A stretch of 64,000 nt of DNA from Natroniella sulfidigena. Lineage in GTDB: Bacteria; Bacillota; Halanaerobiia; Halobacteroidales; Halobacteroidaceae. The stretch is from contig NZ_JALKBY010000001.1 of NCBI RefSeq assembly GCF_023223645.1, positions 1-64,000 on the forward strand. The letters are read 5' to 3'. The notes beneath the pieces are model-generated. The model did no database searches, was not told the DNA's origin, and was given only the letters and a program-made list of their open reading frames with translations. Shown here one piece after another: positions 16,199-24,935 of this stretch (the first letter of the stretch is position 1; every line of letters starts with the position of its first letter). A program made the position numbers and the translations under genes.

Positions 16199-17377
16199 GT
16201 GAATCAAGATTATCACAAGATGATGAGTAAAATGTCGGGTAGTATCTCTAGGGTAGAAGATCTGACGGCAGATGAAATTGCCTATCGAAAAGAGATTGTT
16301 AACTTTACTGATCGTGATTTAGAATTATTAGAGGAGATGAAGGGTTTATTTCATGAGATTGTTGATCAAGTAGTAGAAGAATTTTATGATCATATTTATA
16401 GTTTTGGCCCGTTACAGGAGATTATTGATCAACATAGCACCGTAGAAAGATTGAGTAAAACCCAAAAACAATATTTTTTAGAGTTGGTTGATGGAGTTGA
16501 TGGAGGTTATGATGTAAACTATTTTAAAGAAAGATTTAAAATAGGCAAGGTACATGATAGGATCAATTTAGGGCCCAAGTACTATATTGGTGGGTATGCT
16601 ACTTATTACAACTTAACGATCCCTAAAATAATTGATTACTTTCAAGAAGAACCTGCTAAGATTTCAGAAGCAGTAATGGCTTTTTTGCGGATTACTAACT
16701 TAGATATGCAAGTAGCAATGGAGACGTATATTGCTGCTTTTATGGAGTTAGGAACAACAATCGATACTTTAGAGGGAGCAAGTACTAACGTAACGAATGT
16801 CTCTGAAGATTTGGCTTACTCTAGTGATGAGTTAAAAGAAGCTTCTGACCAGTTAACGAATAATGTGATTGAAATTTCGGAACGGAGTCAAGAACAGGCA
16901 ATCAATGCTCAAGAGGCAACAGAAGAGATTAAGAACTTAGCTGAGATGTCAGAAAATACATCGGAAAAGATTGAAGAAGCAATAAAGACGATTGAAAAGA
17001 TAGCTAGTCAAACAAATTTATTGGCTTTAAATGCTTCTATTGAGGCTGCTCGAGCAGGAGAACATGGTCGTGGTTTTGCAGTTGTAGCACAGGAAATTAA
17101 GAACTTAGCAGAAGATTCTACAGAAGCTGTAGACCGAATCGGGGCAATGGTACAAGAGATTCAAGAAACTACAGTCAGTAGTACAGAAAAAACAGTAGGT
17201 CTAATTGAGAATATATCAGATGCTTTAGATGATAATGCTGCTGCTACTGAAGAGGCAAGTGCTTTTACAGAAGAGCAAGGGGCGACTATTCATGAATTGG
17301 CTGAATCGGCTAATAAATTGTCTGAAACTTCAAACCAGATGCAAGAGTTAGTTCAAAAATTAAAAGCTAAGCTGTGA
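16199..17377 (+). CDS. Globin-coupled methyl-accepting chemotaxis protein (HemAT-like)
   Basis: 392 residues with no membrane segment. Residues about 25-185 form a protoglobin haem domain; [18 protein letters not shown] contains the proximal His (119) in the usual V-H-x-x-I-x-L setting. Residues 200-392 are a methyl-accepting signalling coiled coil with the hairpin tip [18 protein letters not shown], which contacts CheA/CheW. HemAT proteins sense oxygen for aerotaxis; in an anaerobe the expected response is avoidance. It starts with GTG 16199 behind AAGGGAGGG. It stands alone, with no che genes nearby. Confidence 0.92.
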   Translation: MNQDYHKMMSKMSGSISRVEDLTADEIAYRKEIVNFTDRDLELLEEMKGLFHEIVDQVVEEFYDHIYSFGPLQEIIDQHSTVERLSKTQKQYFLELVDGVDGGYDVNYFKERFKIGKVHDRINLGPKYYIGGYATYYNLTIPKIIDYFQEEPAKISEAVMAFLRITNLDMQVAMETYIAAFMELGTTIDTLEGASTNVTNVSEDLAYSSDELKEASDQLTNNVIEISERSQEQAINAQEATEEIKNLAEMSENTSEKIEEAIKTIEKIASQTNLLALNASIEAARAGEHGRGFAVVAQEIKNLAEDSTEAVDRIGAMVQEIQETTVSSTEKTVGLIENISDALDDNAAATEEASAFTEEQGATIHELAESANKLSETSNQMQELVQKLKAKL

Positions 17378-17395
17378 TTTAATGGTTACTTAATT

Positions 17396-17495
17396 ACAAT
17401 TCAGTTTAAGTTTGAGTCTAAGTCTAAGTAAGAGCTAAGCCCTTATGTTTCTAGTGGTTGACTTAAACTTAAACTCAGTTTTAAACTTAAGCTAT
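17396..17495. repeat. TTAAGTTTGAGTCTAAG repeat region
   Basis: Left TTAAGTTTGAGTCTAAGTC (17405 on) is roughly complementary to right TTGACTTAAACTTAAACTCA (17457 on). The units match the ACTTAAACTTAGACTTAA motif of the 115-bp family and of 33300-33330 and 43359-43388. No gene is seen in 17378-17594. Confidence 0.5.
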
Positions 17496-17594
17496 GTATC
17501 AATAAAGTAGATAATGTAAATTGATTTTTAGTTAGTAAAGATGATATAATGGAATGGCTTTTAAATAAGTAATTGATAGTATAGGAGGAAGAAG

Positions 17595-18371
17595 ATGGAC
17601 TTAATTGAAGTTATAATTTTAGGAATTGTACAAGGAGTAGTGGATCCCATGCCTGTCAGTAGTTCAGGGCATTTAGTACTTGTACAACATTTATTTGGGA
17701 TTGAAGAGCGATTAACCCTAAGTATATTTTTACATTTTGGAACATTGATTGCGATTATGATTGTCTTTTGGCAGGATATAGTTGGAATAACTAAATTTAA
17801 AACGAGCTTTAAATACAGGAAGTTTACTAAGTATATTTTAATTGGAATTATTCCTGCTGGGGTAATTGGTGTTGTATTTAAAGGGTTTTTTGAAGAGGTA
17901 TTTGCTTCTACAATAGTCGTTGGTGTGATGTTATTGGTTACAGGAACATTACTTTGGATTTCTGAGCGAGTCAATGATGAGGGTCGAAAAATGGAAGAGA
18001 TGGAATTTAGTGATTCATTAGTAGTTGGTTTTGCCCAGGCGGCTGCTATTTTTCCAGGGCTTTCCCGTTCAGGTACTACAATCATAGCAGGTTTGCTTAA
18101 GGGGTTGGATAGAGAGTTAGCTGTACGTTATTCTTTCTTACTATCTATACCTGTTGTTTTAGGAGCGACCTTATTACAGGCTGTTGATTTGTTGCGGGTA
18201 GGCATTGGGGAGATAACTGTTTTTCAGATTATTGTGGGAACAATAACTTCGGTAATATCTGGTTATGTAGCACTTAAATTATTAATAAAGATTGTTGAAA
18301 GACAACGGCTGAGTTTATTTGCTTATTATTGTTGGGCTTTAGGGTTTTTAGTGATTTGGCTAGTTGGATAA
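17595..18371 (+). CDS. uppP: Undecaprenyl-diphosphatase (UppP/BacA family), variant active site
   Basis: 258 residues, about eight hydrophobic segments. UppP removes a phosphate from undecaprenyl diphosphate so the lipid carrier can be reused; overexpression gives bacitracin resistance. The second conserved region FPGLSRSGTTIIAGLLKGL and the His of PVSSSGHLVL are intact. The first motif, normally EGLTEFLPVSS, reads QGVVDPMPVSSSGH: E17 (E. coli numbering) is Gln, which is common, but E21 is Asp, and T-E-F-L is V-D-P-M. Activity is likely but may differ. ATG 17595 follows AGGAGG. A strong terminator follows. Confidence 0.85.
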   Translation: MDLIEVIILGIVQGVVDPMPVSSSGHLVLVQHLFGIEERLTLSIFLHFGTLIAIMIVFWQDIVGITKFKTSFKYRKFTKYILIGIIPAGVIGVVFKGFFEEVFASTIVVGVMLLVTGTLLWISERVNDEGRKMEEMEFSDSLVVGFAQAAAIFPGLSRSGTTIIAGLLKGLDRELAVRYSFLLSIPVVLGATLLQAVDLLRVGIGEITVFQIIVGTITSVISGYVALKLLIKIVERQRLSLFAYYCWALGFLVIWLVG

Positions 18372-18415
18372 GAGCAGAGGTGGAATCTCAAAGAGAATAA
18401 ATCAGAGTAAAATCT

Positions 18416-18457
18416 ACTCATAAATATTAAATTTATTTAATATTTATGAGTTTTTTT
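18416..18457 (+). terminator. Terminator after uppP
   Basis: ACTCATAAATATTAAA (18416-18431) pairs perfectly with TTTAATATTTATGAGT (18436-18451), followed by a T-run. Confidence 0.9.
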
Positions 18458-18464
18458 AATTTTC

Positions 18465-18493
18465 TTGACAACGTTAGCAAATGTTTGTATAAT
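18465..18493 (+). promoter_or_regulatory. Consensus sigma-A promoter of the first peptide ABC operon
   Basis: TTGACA 18465-18470, 17-base spacer, TATAAT 18488-18493: an exact consensus. Transcription would begin near 18500, leaving a leader of about 280 bases. Confidence 0.85.
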
Positions 18494-18776
18494 TGAACTA
18501 AATATCATAAAATTATCACATGAATATCAAACAAATTTCAACTGGAAATCGATAAGTTTAAATTTAATAAAACGTATTCTGAACAGTATATGTTTTAGTT
18601 TTTTGCGTTGTGTACTATTTTTATTGGGCTTAATTAATACATAAGTTCAATAACATAAAAAATAGAACTTAATTAAGTAACTTAGGAGGTGGGGCCAAAG
18701 GAGTGAGCAGGCGATAATATTTTTAATTTTCAAAATGTTTTAAATTATAAGTATTGGAGGAGGAGAGGATTAAAAA
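18494..18776 (+). other. Long 5' leader of the peptide ABC operon
   Basis: AT-rich and without a convincing ORF. TAAGTTCAATA...AATAGAACTTA (about 18651-18672) can form a stem. AGGAGGTGGGGCCAAAGGAG (18684-18703) looks like a ribosome site followed by a five-codon GTG frame. No known riboswitch class was recognised. The real ribosome site GGAGGAGGAGAGG lies just before ATG 18777. Confidence 0.4.
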
Positions 18777-20435
18777 ATGGTTAAGAAGAGAAATATTGTA
18801 GCTGTCTTGTTGGTATTAGTTTTAGGGCTAATAGTAGTTGGTTGTGGTGAAGATGAAGCTGATGTGTCAGTGGAGGGATTGACTCAAGTCCCGGAAGTTA
18901 CTATGTATACAACCACTGCTGAATATGACCCAGTAAGATATGAAGCTGCTTTTATGGTAGCGGAAAATTGGGAAGAGTTAGGAGTAGAGGTGAATGTTCG
19001 TCCACTAGAGTTTAATTCATTGATTGAAAGAGTCTTTGATGCTGAAGAGAAGGATTTTAATGCCTTTATTTTAGGCTGGTCAGGAAGAATTGAGCGATTA
19101 GATCCTGATATGTTCCTGTACTCTAACTTCCATAGTTCCCAGGACATGCCTGGAGGAAATAATGCCTATGGTTATTTCAGCGAAGAGTATGATCAGTTAG
19201 CAGAAGCTCAACGGGAAGAGATGGAGATTGAAGAAAGACAAAAGATAGTTCATGAATTACAAGATATGTTGGCTGAGGATATTCCGAAGATTGCACTTTA
19301 TTATAGAGATGAATATCAAGCGTACAATCATGAAAGATTTGACAACTTTACTGTGATGCCAGGGGAAGGAATTTATAATGAATGGACTCCAGTAGAGATT
19401 GAGCCATTGACTGACGATACTGTCCTTGAGATAGCTTCAACACAAGATTTGGATACTTTAAATCCAATGACGGCTCAAACTGTATGGGAGTGGAAATTAC
19501 TTAGATTAGTTTATGATAAGTTAGTAAGATTAAGTCCTGATGTAGAACCTACTCCATCAGCTGCGGAAGATTGGGAGATTGTTGATGATGTGACTGTAGA
19601 TGTTACATTAAGAGATGGAATGGATTTTCATGATGGAGAAGCAGTAACTGTAGATGATGTTAAATTTACCTTTGATTATATGTTAGAATGGGGTGTACCT
19701 TATTTTGATACCTTCTTAAATCCTGTAGATAGTGTGGAGGTAGTAGCTGATAATGTAGTTAGATTCAATTTAGTTGAACCTTATGCACCATTCATTACAA
19801 ATACGTTGGCCCAAATACCTATTTTACCAGAGCATATCTGGTCAGATGTTGTAGATGGTGAAGAGATAACTCATCCAGATGAATGGGACAACCCAGAGCC
19901 TATCGGTAGTGGACCATTCAAGTTTGAGTACTGGAGAAGAGGAGAAGAGATTAAGTTAGCAGCGAATGAAGACCACTTTACTCCACCGAAGATTGATGGT
20001 CTACTTCAGGTATTATATGGTCATGCTGAAGGGGTCTTAGGAGCTTTAGAACAAGGGGACGCTGATATGAATGCTTGGAGATTTGAGCCACTTCATATTG
20101 AACAAGTAAGAGAATTAGATCATTTGACATTAACTGAAGCTCCTGATATTGGTTATTATTATACAGGATTCAATTTAAGAGAGGCACCATTTGATAATCA
20201 TGACTTTAGAAAAGCGATGGCTCATACTGTCGATTATGATACTATAATTGATGCTTTAATTCATGGTTATGGACAAGCAGGTGGAGCTGGAGCAGTACTT
20301 TCTCCTGCTAATGAATTCTGGGCCAACCCTGATATGGCTAGCTATGAATTTGATTTAGAAAGAGCTAGAGAGATCTTAGAAGAAGCAGGATATACTTGGG
20401 ATTCAACTGGCAGATTATATCTACCAGAAGAATAA
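18777..20435 (+). CDS. Peptide-type ABC substrate-binding lipoprotein with circularly permuted domain order
   Basis: 552 residues. Signal peptide and lipobox (LIVVGCGE, Cys 23) show an exported lipoprotein. It belongs to solute-binding family 5 (DppA/OppA), but the order of parts is exchanged. Residues about 38-205 match the usual C-terminal part: EVTMYTTTAEY, ELGVEVNVRPLEFNSLIER and LDPDMFLYSNFHSS correspond to residues about 380-540 of the normal paralogue at 59006 (DPDNFLYNNFHSS). Residues about 213-552 match the normal N-terminal and middle part (LEIASTQDLDTLNP, DWEIVDD, FHDGEAVTVDDVKFTFDYML, GSGPFKFEYW, YYTGFNLREAPFDNHDFRKA) and end at LEEAGYTWDSTGRLYLPEE, exactly where residue 38 would continue. 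First gene of an A-B-C-D-F operon. Confidence 0.9.
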   Translation: MVKKRNIVAVLLVLVLGLIVVGCGEDEADVSVEGLTQVPEVTMYTTTAEYDPVRYEAAFMVAENWEELGVEVNVRPLEFNSLIERVFDAEEKDFNAFILGWSGRIERLDPDMFLYSNFHSSQDMPGGNNAYGYFSEEYDQLAEAQREEMEIEERQKIVHELQDMLAEDIPKIALYYRDEYQAYNHERFDNFTVMPGEGIYNEWTPVEIEPLTDDTVLEIASTQDLDTLNPMTAQTVWEWKLLRLVYDKLVRLSPDVEPTPSAAEDWEIVDDVTVDVTLRDGMDFHDGEAVTVDDVKFTFDYMLEWGVPYFDTFLNPVDSVEVVADNVVRFNLVEPYAPFITNTLAQIPILPEHIWSDVVDGEEITHPDEWDNPEPIGSGPFKFEYWRRGEEIKLAANEDHFTPPKIDGLLQVLYGHAEGVLGALEQGDADMNAWRFEPLHIEQVRELDHLTLTEAPDIGYYYTGFNLREAPFDNHDFRKAMAHTVDYDTIIDALIHGYGQAGGAGAVLSPANEFWANPDMASYEFDLERAREILEEAGYTWDSTGRLYLPEE

Positions 20436-20449
20436 ATAATTACAACTAA

Positions 20450-20490
20450 CAGAATAGTTAGGAATAGCCCTAACTATTCTGTCTTTCTTT
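20450..20490 (+). terminator. Stem-loop between binding-protein and permease genes
   Basis: ACAGAATAGTTAGG (20450-20463) pairs with CCTAACTATTCTGT (20470-20483), then CTTTCTTTG. Probably a partial terminator or 3'-end stabiliser giving more binding protein than permease. Confidence 0.75.
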
Positions 20491-20530
20491 GTTATAAAAT
20501 TGATATTGCCTATGGAGGTGATGGCTAGAA

Positions 20531-21502
20531 ATGATTAAGATGGTTTTGAAAAGATTAGGGCAGACTATTTTGAGTTTAGTAGTAGTAGCAACTATTATAT
20601 TTTTTATGTTTAGATTGATGCCTGGAGATCCAACAGCAGCAGTAGTAGATCCTTCTATTAGTACTGAAGCTAGAGAAGCAATGATCCAGCGGTTAGGACT
20701 TGATCAGCCGTTATATCAACAGTATTTTTCTTTTTTATCTGATGCTGTCAGAGGGGATTTAGGACGTTCATTTTATTATAGAAGACCGGTAATGGAAGTA
20801 ATAGGAGATAAAGTAATCAATACTTTGATGTTAATGTTATCTGCTATGCTTATAGCTTATGTAATTGGAATTTTGGTAGGTGCTTATTTGGCTTGGAAGC
20901 GGGGAAGCAAGAAAGAAGCAACTTTGATTTCAATAGCATTGACCTTTAGGTCTGCACCTACATTTTGGGTAGGAATGTTATTTATTATGTTCTTTTCTTT
21001 TAGATTAGGTTGGTTCCCACACTCAGGAATGAGAAGTTCTGGTTATGAAGCAGCTAATACATTTGAGGTCTTTTTCTCATTAGATTTTTTACGCCATCTA
21101 TTTTTACCGGCGGTAGTGGCAGGACTTTACTTTTTAGCAACTCCATTATTAATGATGAGAAATACGATGCTGGAAGTGTTGGGTGAAGATTTTATAGAAA
21201 TGTGTCATGCTAAAGGGTTAAAAGAGAAGGTTATTTTGTATCGTCATGCTGCACGGAATGCTTTATTGCCTGTGGTAACAACTGGTGCTTTATTTTTAGG
21301 ACAAGCGATAGGTGGACAGGTATTAATTGAGTATGTGTTTGGTTGGCCTGGTTTGGGTACTGAAATTATTCAAGCAGCTCAAAGGCATGATTATCCGTTG
21401 GCCCAAGCAAGCTTTTTATTAATAGCGTTAATGGTAATGATAATGAACTTTTTGGCTGATTTACTTTATAGCTATTTAGATCCAAGAATAACTTATAAGT
21501 AA
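20531..21502 (+). CDS. Peptide-type ABC transporter permease (DppB-like)
   Basis: 323 residues, six membrane segments. The N-terminal LMPGDPTAAVVDPSIS, the GDLGRSFYYRRPVMEVI segment and the cytoplasmic loop EMCHAKGLKEKVILYRHAARNALLPV (EAA motif) are typical of DppB/OppB. The C-terminal LLYSYLDPRITYK is the family ending. It forms the transmembrane channel with the next gene product. Start ATG 20531 behind TGGAGGTG; the next gene follows within 20 bases. Confidence 0.93.
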   Translation: MIKMVLKRLGQTILSLVVVATIIFFMFRLMPGDPTAAVVDPSISTEAREAMIQRLGLDQPLYQQYFSFLSDAVRGDLGRSFYYRRPVMEVIGDKVINTLMLMLSAMLIAYVIGILVGAYLAWKRGSKKEATLISIALTFRSAPTFWVGMLFIMFFSFRLGWFPHSGMRSSGYEAANTFEVFFSLDFLRHLFLPAVVAGLYFLATPLLMMRNTMLEVLGEDFIEMCHAKGLKEKVILYRHAARNALLPVVTTGALFLGQAIGGQVLIEYVFGWPGLGTEIIQAAQRHDYPLAQASFLLIALMVMIMNFLADLLYSYLDPRITYK

Positions 21503-21518
21503 GAAGGTGGTGAATATA

Positions 21519-22451
21519 ATGACTGAACCTGTAGTAGAAAATCTAGAAGAAGTTAAAGTAGAGAGAAAGGATGTCAAGGGGGGATCGCTTGCAAGTACTT
21601 TTAAACTCTTTAAGGATGTACTAAAAAGAGATAAAATGGCTATGTTTGGGGTTGTAGTATTAATCTTTTTTATTTTAGTAGCTGCGTTTGCTCCGCTGAT
21701 TGCTCCTTATGACCCCTATGAAATGAACCGCACAGAGGATGGAGCGATTGCAAGGTTAGAACCTCCTTCTGCTCAACATTGGTTTGGAACTACTAATTTA
21801 GGGAGAGATGTATTCAGCCAAGTTGTAATGGGCTCTAGGATTGCTTTATTAGTAGGGTTTTTGGCTGCCTTTTTGGTAACTTTTATTGGTACTAATGTAG
21901 GGTTGATTGCTGGATATTATGGAGGAGCGATTGATAATTTTTTAATGCGAGTTGTAGATATTATGTATGCTTTACCATTTATACCTTTTGTGATTATATT
22001 AGTAGCACTGTTAGATCCAAGTATCTGGAACATTATTTTAGCTATCTCTTTGCTTACTTGGCGGACTGTAGCACGGATTATTCGTTCACAGGTCTTATCA
22101 GTGGCTAATAGACCATTCATTAAGGCTGCTAAAGTAGCAGGAGCATCTGATTTAAGGATTATGTATAAGTATATTGCTCCTAATATTATTCCGATTGCTT
22201 TATTAGAAATGGCCTTTATGGTTAGTTGGGCTATTTTGGCTGAGGCCAGTGTCAGCTTTATTGGTTTTGGAGATCCAGATGTAATTAGCTGGGGCCAAAT
22301 TTTACATACAAGCTTTTTGACTGGAGCTATTAGGACTGCCTGGTGGTGGGTTATTCCTCCAGGAGTAGCTATTGTATTAGTCTTAGTGGCAATCTTCTTT
22401 ACTGCTAGAGCCTTTGAAGAAATTGTAAATCCAAGATTGAGGAGGCGATAA
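21519..22451 (+). CDS. Peptide-type ABC transporter permease (DppC-like)
   Basis: 310 residues with a charged cytoplasmic N-terminus, then six membrane segments. FAPLIAPYDPYEMN, HWFGTTNLGRDVFSQVVMGSR and the EAA loop KAAKVAGASDLRIMYKYIAPN are typical DppC/OppC marks; the end is FEEIVNPRLRRR. ATG 21519 has AAGAAGGTGG about 8 bases upstream; two GTG codons at 21507 and 21510 lie within that site. Partner of the permease at 20531. Confidence 0.93.
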   Translation: MTEPVVENLEEVKVERKDVKGGSLASTFKLFKDVLKRDKMAMFGVVVLIFFILVAAFAPLIAPYDPYEMNRTEDGAIARLEPPSAQHWFGTTNLGRDVFSQVVMGSRIALLVGFLAAFLVTFIGTNVGLIAGYYGGAIDNFLMRVVDIMYALPFIPFVIILVALLDPSIWNIILAISLLTWRTVARIIRSQVLSVANRPFIKAAKVAGASDLRIMYKYIAPNIIPIALLEMAFMVSWAILAEASVSFIGFGDPDVISWGQILHTSFLTGAIRTAWWWVIPPGVAIVLVLVAIFFTARAFEEIVNPRLRRR

Positions 22452-22454
22452 TTG

Positions 22455-23498
22455 ATGCCACTGTTAGAAGTAAATAATTTAGGAATAGATTATATTACAG
22501 AAAAAGGAACTCTAGAAGCTGTTAGAGATGTCTCCTTCACTTTAGAAAAAGGAAAAAATTTAGGGTTAGTAGGTGAGAGTGGTTGTGGGAAGACTACTGT
22601 TGCTAAGTCTTTGATGAAATTATTACCCAGTAATGGAGTTATTTCAGAAGGAGAGATTATTTTTAAAGGGCAAGATGTAGTAGAGATGACAAAGGAGGAA
22701 GTTAGACAGATTCGCTGGAATGATATCTCAATGATTGCTCAAAGTGCAATGAATGCAATGGATCCAGTTTATAAAATAAAGGATCAAATTATAGAAGCGA
22801 TTAAGACCCATCAACCACAAGTAAGCAAGACAGAGGCAATAGAGCGAGCAGCTAAATTATTTGAGTTAGTAGGGTTGGAGCGCAAAAGGCTTGAGAGTTA
22901 TCCACATCAATTAAGTGGTGGAATGAAGCAGAGAACAATTATTGCGATGGCTTTAGCTTTGAGTCCTGCCTTAGTAATTGCAGATGAACCGACTACAGCT
23001 TTGGATGTAGTTGTACAAGATCGGATCTTGCATCAGATTATAAAGCTGCAGCAAGAAATAAATAGTTCAATGGTCTTTATTACCCATGATATTTCTGTAG
23101 TAGCAGAAACCTGTGATCAGATTATTGTAATGTATGGGGGAAGAATTGCTGAGATAGGAAGTACTAGAGACTTTTTTAAGGATACTCATCATCCTTATGG
23201 GTTAGGTTTACAAAATGCATTTCCAAGCATTAAAGAGATAGGAGAGAGGCTGATTTCAATACCAGGTTCCCCTCCTAATTTAATTAATCCTAAGCCAGGT
23301 TGTCGATTTGCTCCAAGATGTCCTTTTGTAGAAGATATTTGTTATGCAGAAATGCCTGATTTAATAGAAATTAAACCAGGTCATTATTCTGCGTGCCACT
23401 TTACTGATAAAATAGATCAATTTAGAAAAGAAGCAAAGTTGAGAGAAACTTGGGAGCGGGTGAAGGAGCGCCAAATAAAAAAACAGTTAACAAGATAG
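22455..23498 (+). CDS. Peptide-type ABC transporter ATP-binding protein (DppD-like)
   Basis: 347 residues. Walker A GESGCGKTTVAKSLM, Q-loop region, signature LSGGMKQRTIIAMALALSP, Walker [14 protein letters not shown] and the switch His (FITHDISVV) are intact. The C-terminal oligopeptide domain has the cysteine cluster PGCRFAPRCPFVEDICY, common in this subfamily, where some members bind an iron-sulfur cluster. ATG 22455 follows GAGGAGGCG. The product pairs with the next gene's ATPase on the inner face of the membrane. Confidence 0.94.
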   Translation: MPLLEVNNLGIDYITEKGTLEAVRDVSFTLEKGKNLGLVGESGCGKTTVAKSLMKLLPSNGVISEGEIIFKGQDVVEMTKEEVRQIRWNDISMIAQSAMNAMDPVYKIKDQIIEAIKTHQPQVSKTEAIERAAKLFELVGLERKRLESYPHQLSGGMKQRTIIAMALALSPALVIADEPTTALDVVVQDRILHQIIKLQQEINSSMVFITHDISVVAETCDQIIVMYGGRIAEIGSTRDFFKDTHHPYGLGLQNAFPSIKEIGERLISIPGSPPNLINPKPGCRFAPRCPFVEDICYAEMPDLIEIKPGHYSACHFTDKIDQFRKEAKLRETWERVKERQIKKQLTR

Positions 23499-23523
23499 TT
23501 TAGATAACTAAGGAGGTGAGAAT

Positions 23524-24501
23524 ATGGCAAATAATATGGTAAAGGTAGAAGGGCTAAAGAAATATTTTGCAGTAGGAGCGGGTGTAACAAAGATATTCAA
23601 GCCGCAAGAATATGTTAAAGCGATCGATAATATTTCCTTAAACATTAAAGAAGGTGAAATTCTTGGTTTAGCTGGAGAGAGTGGCTCAGGAAAGACTACT
23701 ATTGGAGAGATACTATTGAGGTTACAGGAGCCAACTGCAGGCAAGATAGTTCTTGATGGAAATGACTTTACTAAATTAACCAGAAAAGATGAGAAGAAGT
23801 TCAGAAGAGAAGTACAGATGATCTTTCAAGACCCTTATGAAACTTTAAATCCGCGATTTACTATTTATCAGACTGTAGCTGAACCACTATTAATTCATAA
23901 ATTAGGTGATGAAGATGAAATTTATGATAGAGTAGTAGCTGCATTAGAAACAGCTGAGTTGAAGCCAGCGGAAAAGTATTTAAATCAATATCCTCATGAA
24001 TTAAGTGGAGGACAAAGACAGAGAGTAGCTATTGCTAGAGGAATTGTATTAGAGCCTAAATTCTTAGTAGCTGATGAGCCTGTATCTATGTTGGATGTTT
24101 CTATTCGAGCGGGGATTTTAAATTTATTGGGAGATTTGCGGGATGAACTTGGTCTGACTATGGTCTATATCTCTCATGATCTATCTACAATTAAGTATTT
24201 ATGTGATCGGATAGCAATTTTATATCTAGGAAAGATCATGGAGATTGGCCCTACTGATGAAGTAATAATGAATCCAAGACATCCTTATACCAAGACCTTA
24301 TTATCAGCAGTGCCTGTTCCTGATCCTGATGAGAATAGAAAGAGAATTGATCTTGATGATGAAGTAGCTAATCAGATTGATATTCCACAGGGATGTCGAT
24401 TTAAACCACGGTGTTCTATGGCTAAGAGTGAGTGTACAGAATGTAATCATGAAATGAAAGAAGTAGGAAAAGATCATTATTCGGCATGTATTTTAAATTA
24501 A
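23524..24501 (+). CDS. Peptide-type ABC transporter ATP-binding protein (DppF-like)
   Basis: 325 residues. Walker A GESGSGKTTIGEILLR, FQDPYETLNPRFTI, signature LSGGQRQRVAIARGI, Walker B LVADEPVSMLDVSI, and YISHDLSTI are present. The C-terminal domain has the cysteines of PQGCRFKPRCSMAKSEC, plus CNHEMKEVG before a final Cys. The substrate cannot be told from the ATPase. ATG 23524 follows AAGGAGGTG. Last gene of the operon, followed by a strong terminator. Confidence 0.94.
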   Translation: MANNMVKVEGLKKYFAVGAGVTKIFKPQEYVKAIDNISLNIKEGEILGLAGESGSGKTTIGEILLRLQEPTAGKIVLDGNDFTKLTRKDEKKFRREVQMIFQDPYETLNPRFTIYQTVAEPLLIHKLGDEDEIYDRVVAALETAELKPAEKYLNQYPHELSGGQRQRVAIARGIVLEPKFLVADEPVSMLDVSIRAGILNLLGDLRDELGLTMVYISHDLSTIKYLCDRIAILYLGKIMEIGPTDEVIMNPRHPYTKTLLSAVPVPDPDENRKRIDLDDEVANQIDIPQGCRFKPRCSMAKSECTECNHEMKEVGKDHYSACILN

Positions 24502-24505
24502 TTTT

Positions 24506-24542
24506 AAAAGGTTTCTTAGCTTAAGCTAAGAAACCTTTTTTT
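24506..24542 (+). terminator. Terminator of the first peptide ABC operon
   Basis: AAAAGGTTTCTTAGC (24506-24520) pairs perfectly with GCTAAGAAACCTTTT (24525-24539), loop TTAA, with a T-run. Confidence 0.92.
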
Positions 24543-24643
24543 ACATTAAATAAAGCTGATTGGTAGATGAAATTATGATTTGAATAAATAATTATTTGTT
24601 GGGAAAGATATCTATGAGCTAGAAGAAGGAGGAGGTGGATATA

Positions 24644-24808
24644 ATGTCTAACATTAAGTGTACTGTAGAAGAGTGTCAGTATAATTCTAGTGATATTTGC
24701 CAAGCATCCACTATTGAAATTAATCCTAATGTGAAAGATCATATGATTAGTAATTCTAAGGATACTGCGTGTGAAACTTTTATGTCAAAAGGAAAGGTAA
24801 TGGAGTAA
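24644..24808 (+). CDS. DUF1540 small cysteine-rich protein
   Basis: 54 residues, starting at ATG 24644 behind AAGGAGGAGGTGG. MSNIKCTVEECQYNSSDICQASTIEI has the family pattern C-x4-C-x-YN-x5-C-x-A-x2-I, and TACETFMSK supplies the fourth Cys. DUF1540 proteins are common in Clostridia and in spore-forming Firmicutes and are thought to bind metal through the four cysteines; their function is unknown. A terminator follows directly, so it is probably a single-gene unit. The gene is too short for usual ORF cut-offs. Confidence 0.88.
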   Translation: MSNIKCTVEECQYNSSDICQASTIEINPNVKDHMISNSKDTACETFMSKGKVME

Positions 24809-24819
24809 TCAGCTAAATC

Positions 24820-24855
24820 AAGTTGGCCCTATAAAAGTAGGGGCCAACTTTTATT
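24820..24855 (+). terminator. Terminator after the DUF1540 gene
   Basis: AAGTTGGCCC (24820-24829) pairs with GGGCCAACTT (24841-24850), followed by TTATTT. Confidence 0.85.
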
Positions 24856-24935
24856 TAAACTGATAATTAGGTTTCTATGATGAATGAACAACGTATTCTA
24901 AAAACTGTTTTTCAGTCCCTTGTTTACGGGATTCT

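Noticed and set aside
17561-18085. 174-residue minus-strand frame opposite uppP
   Set aside because: It is antisense to a clear UppP gene, with Ile/Thr/Ser-rich composition and no ribosome site; a shadow frame.
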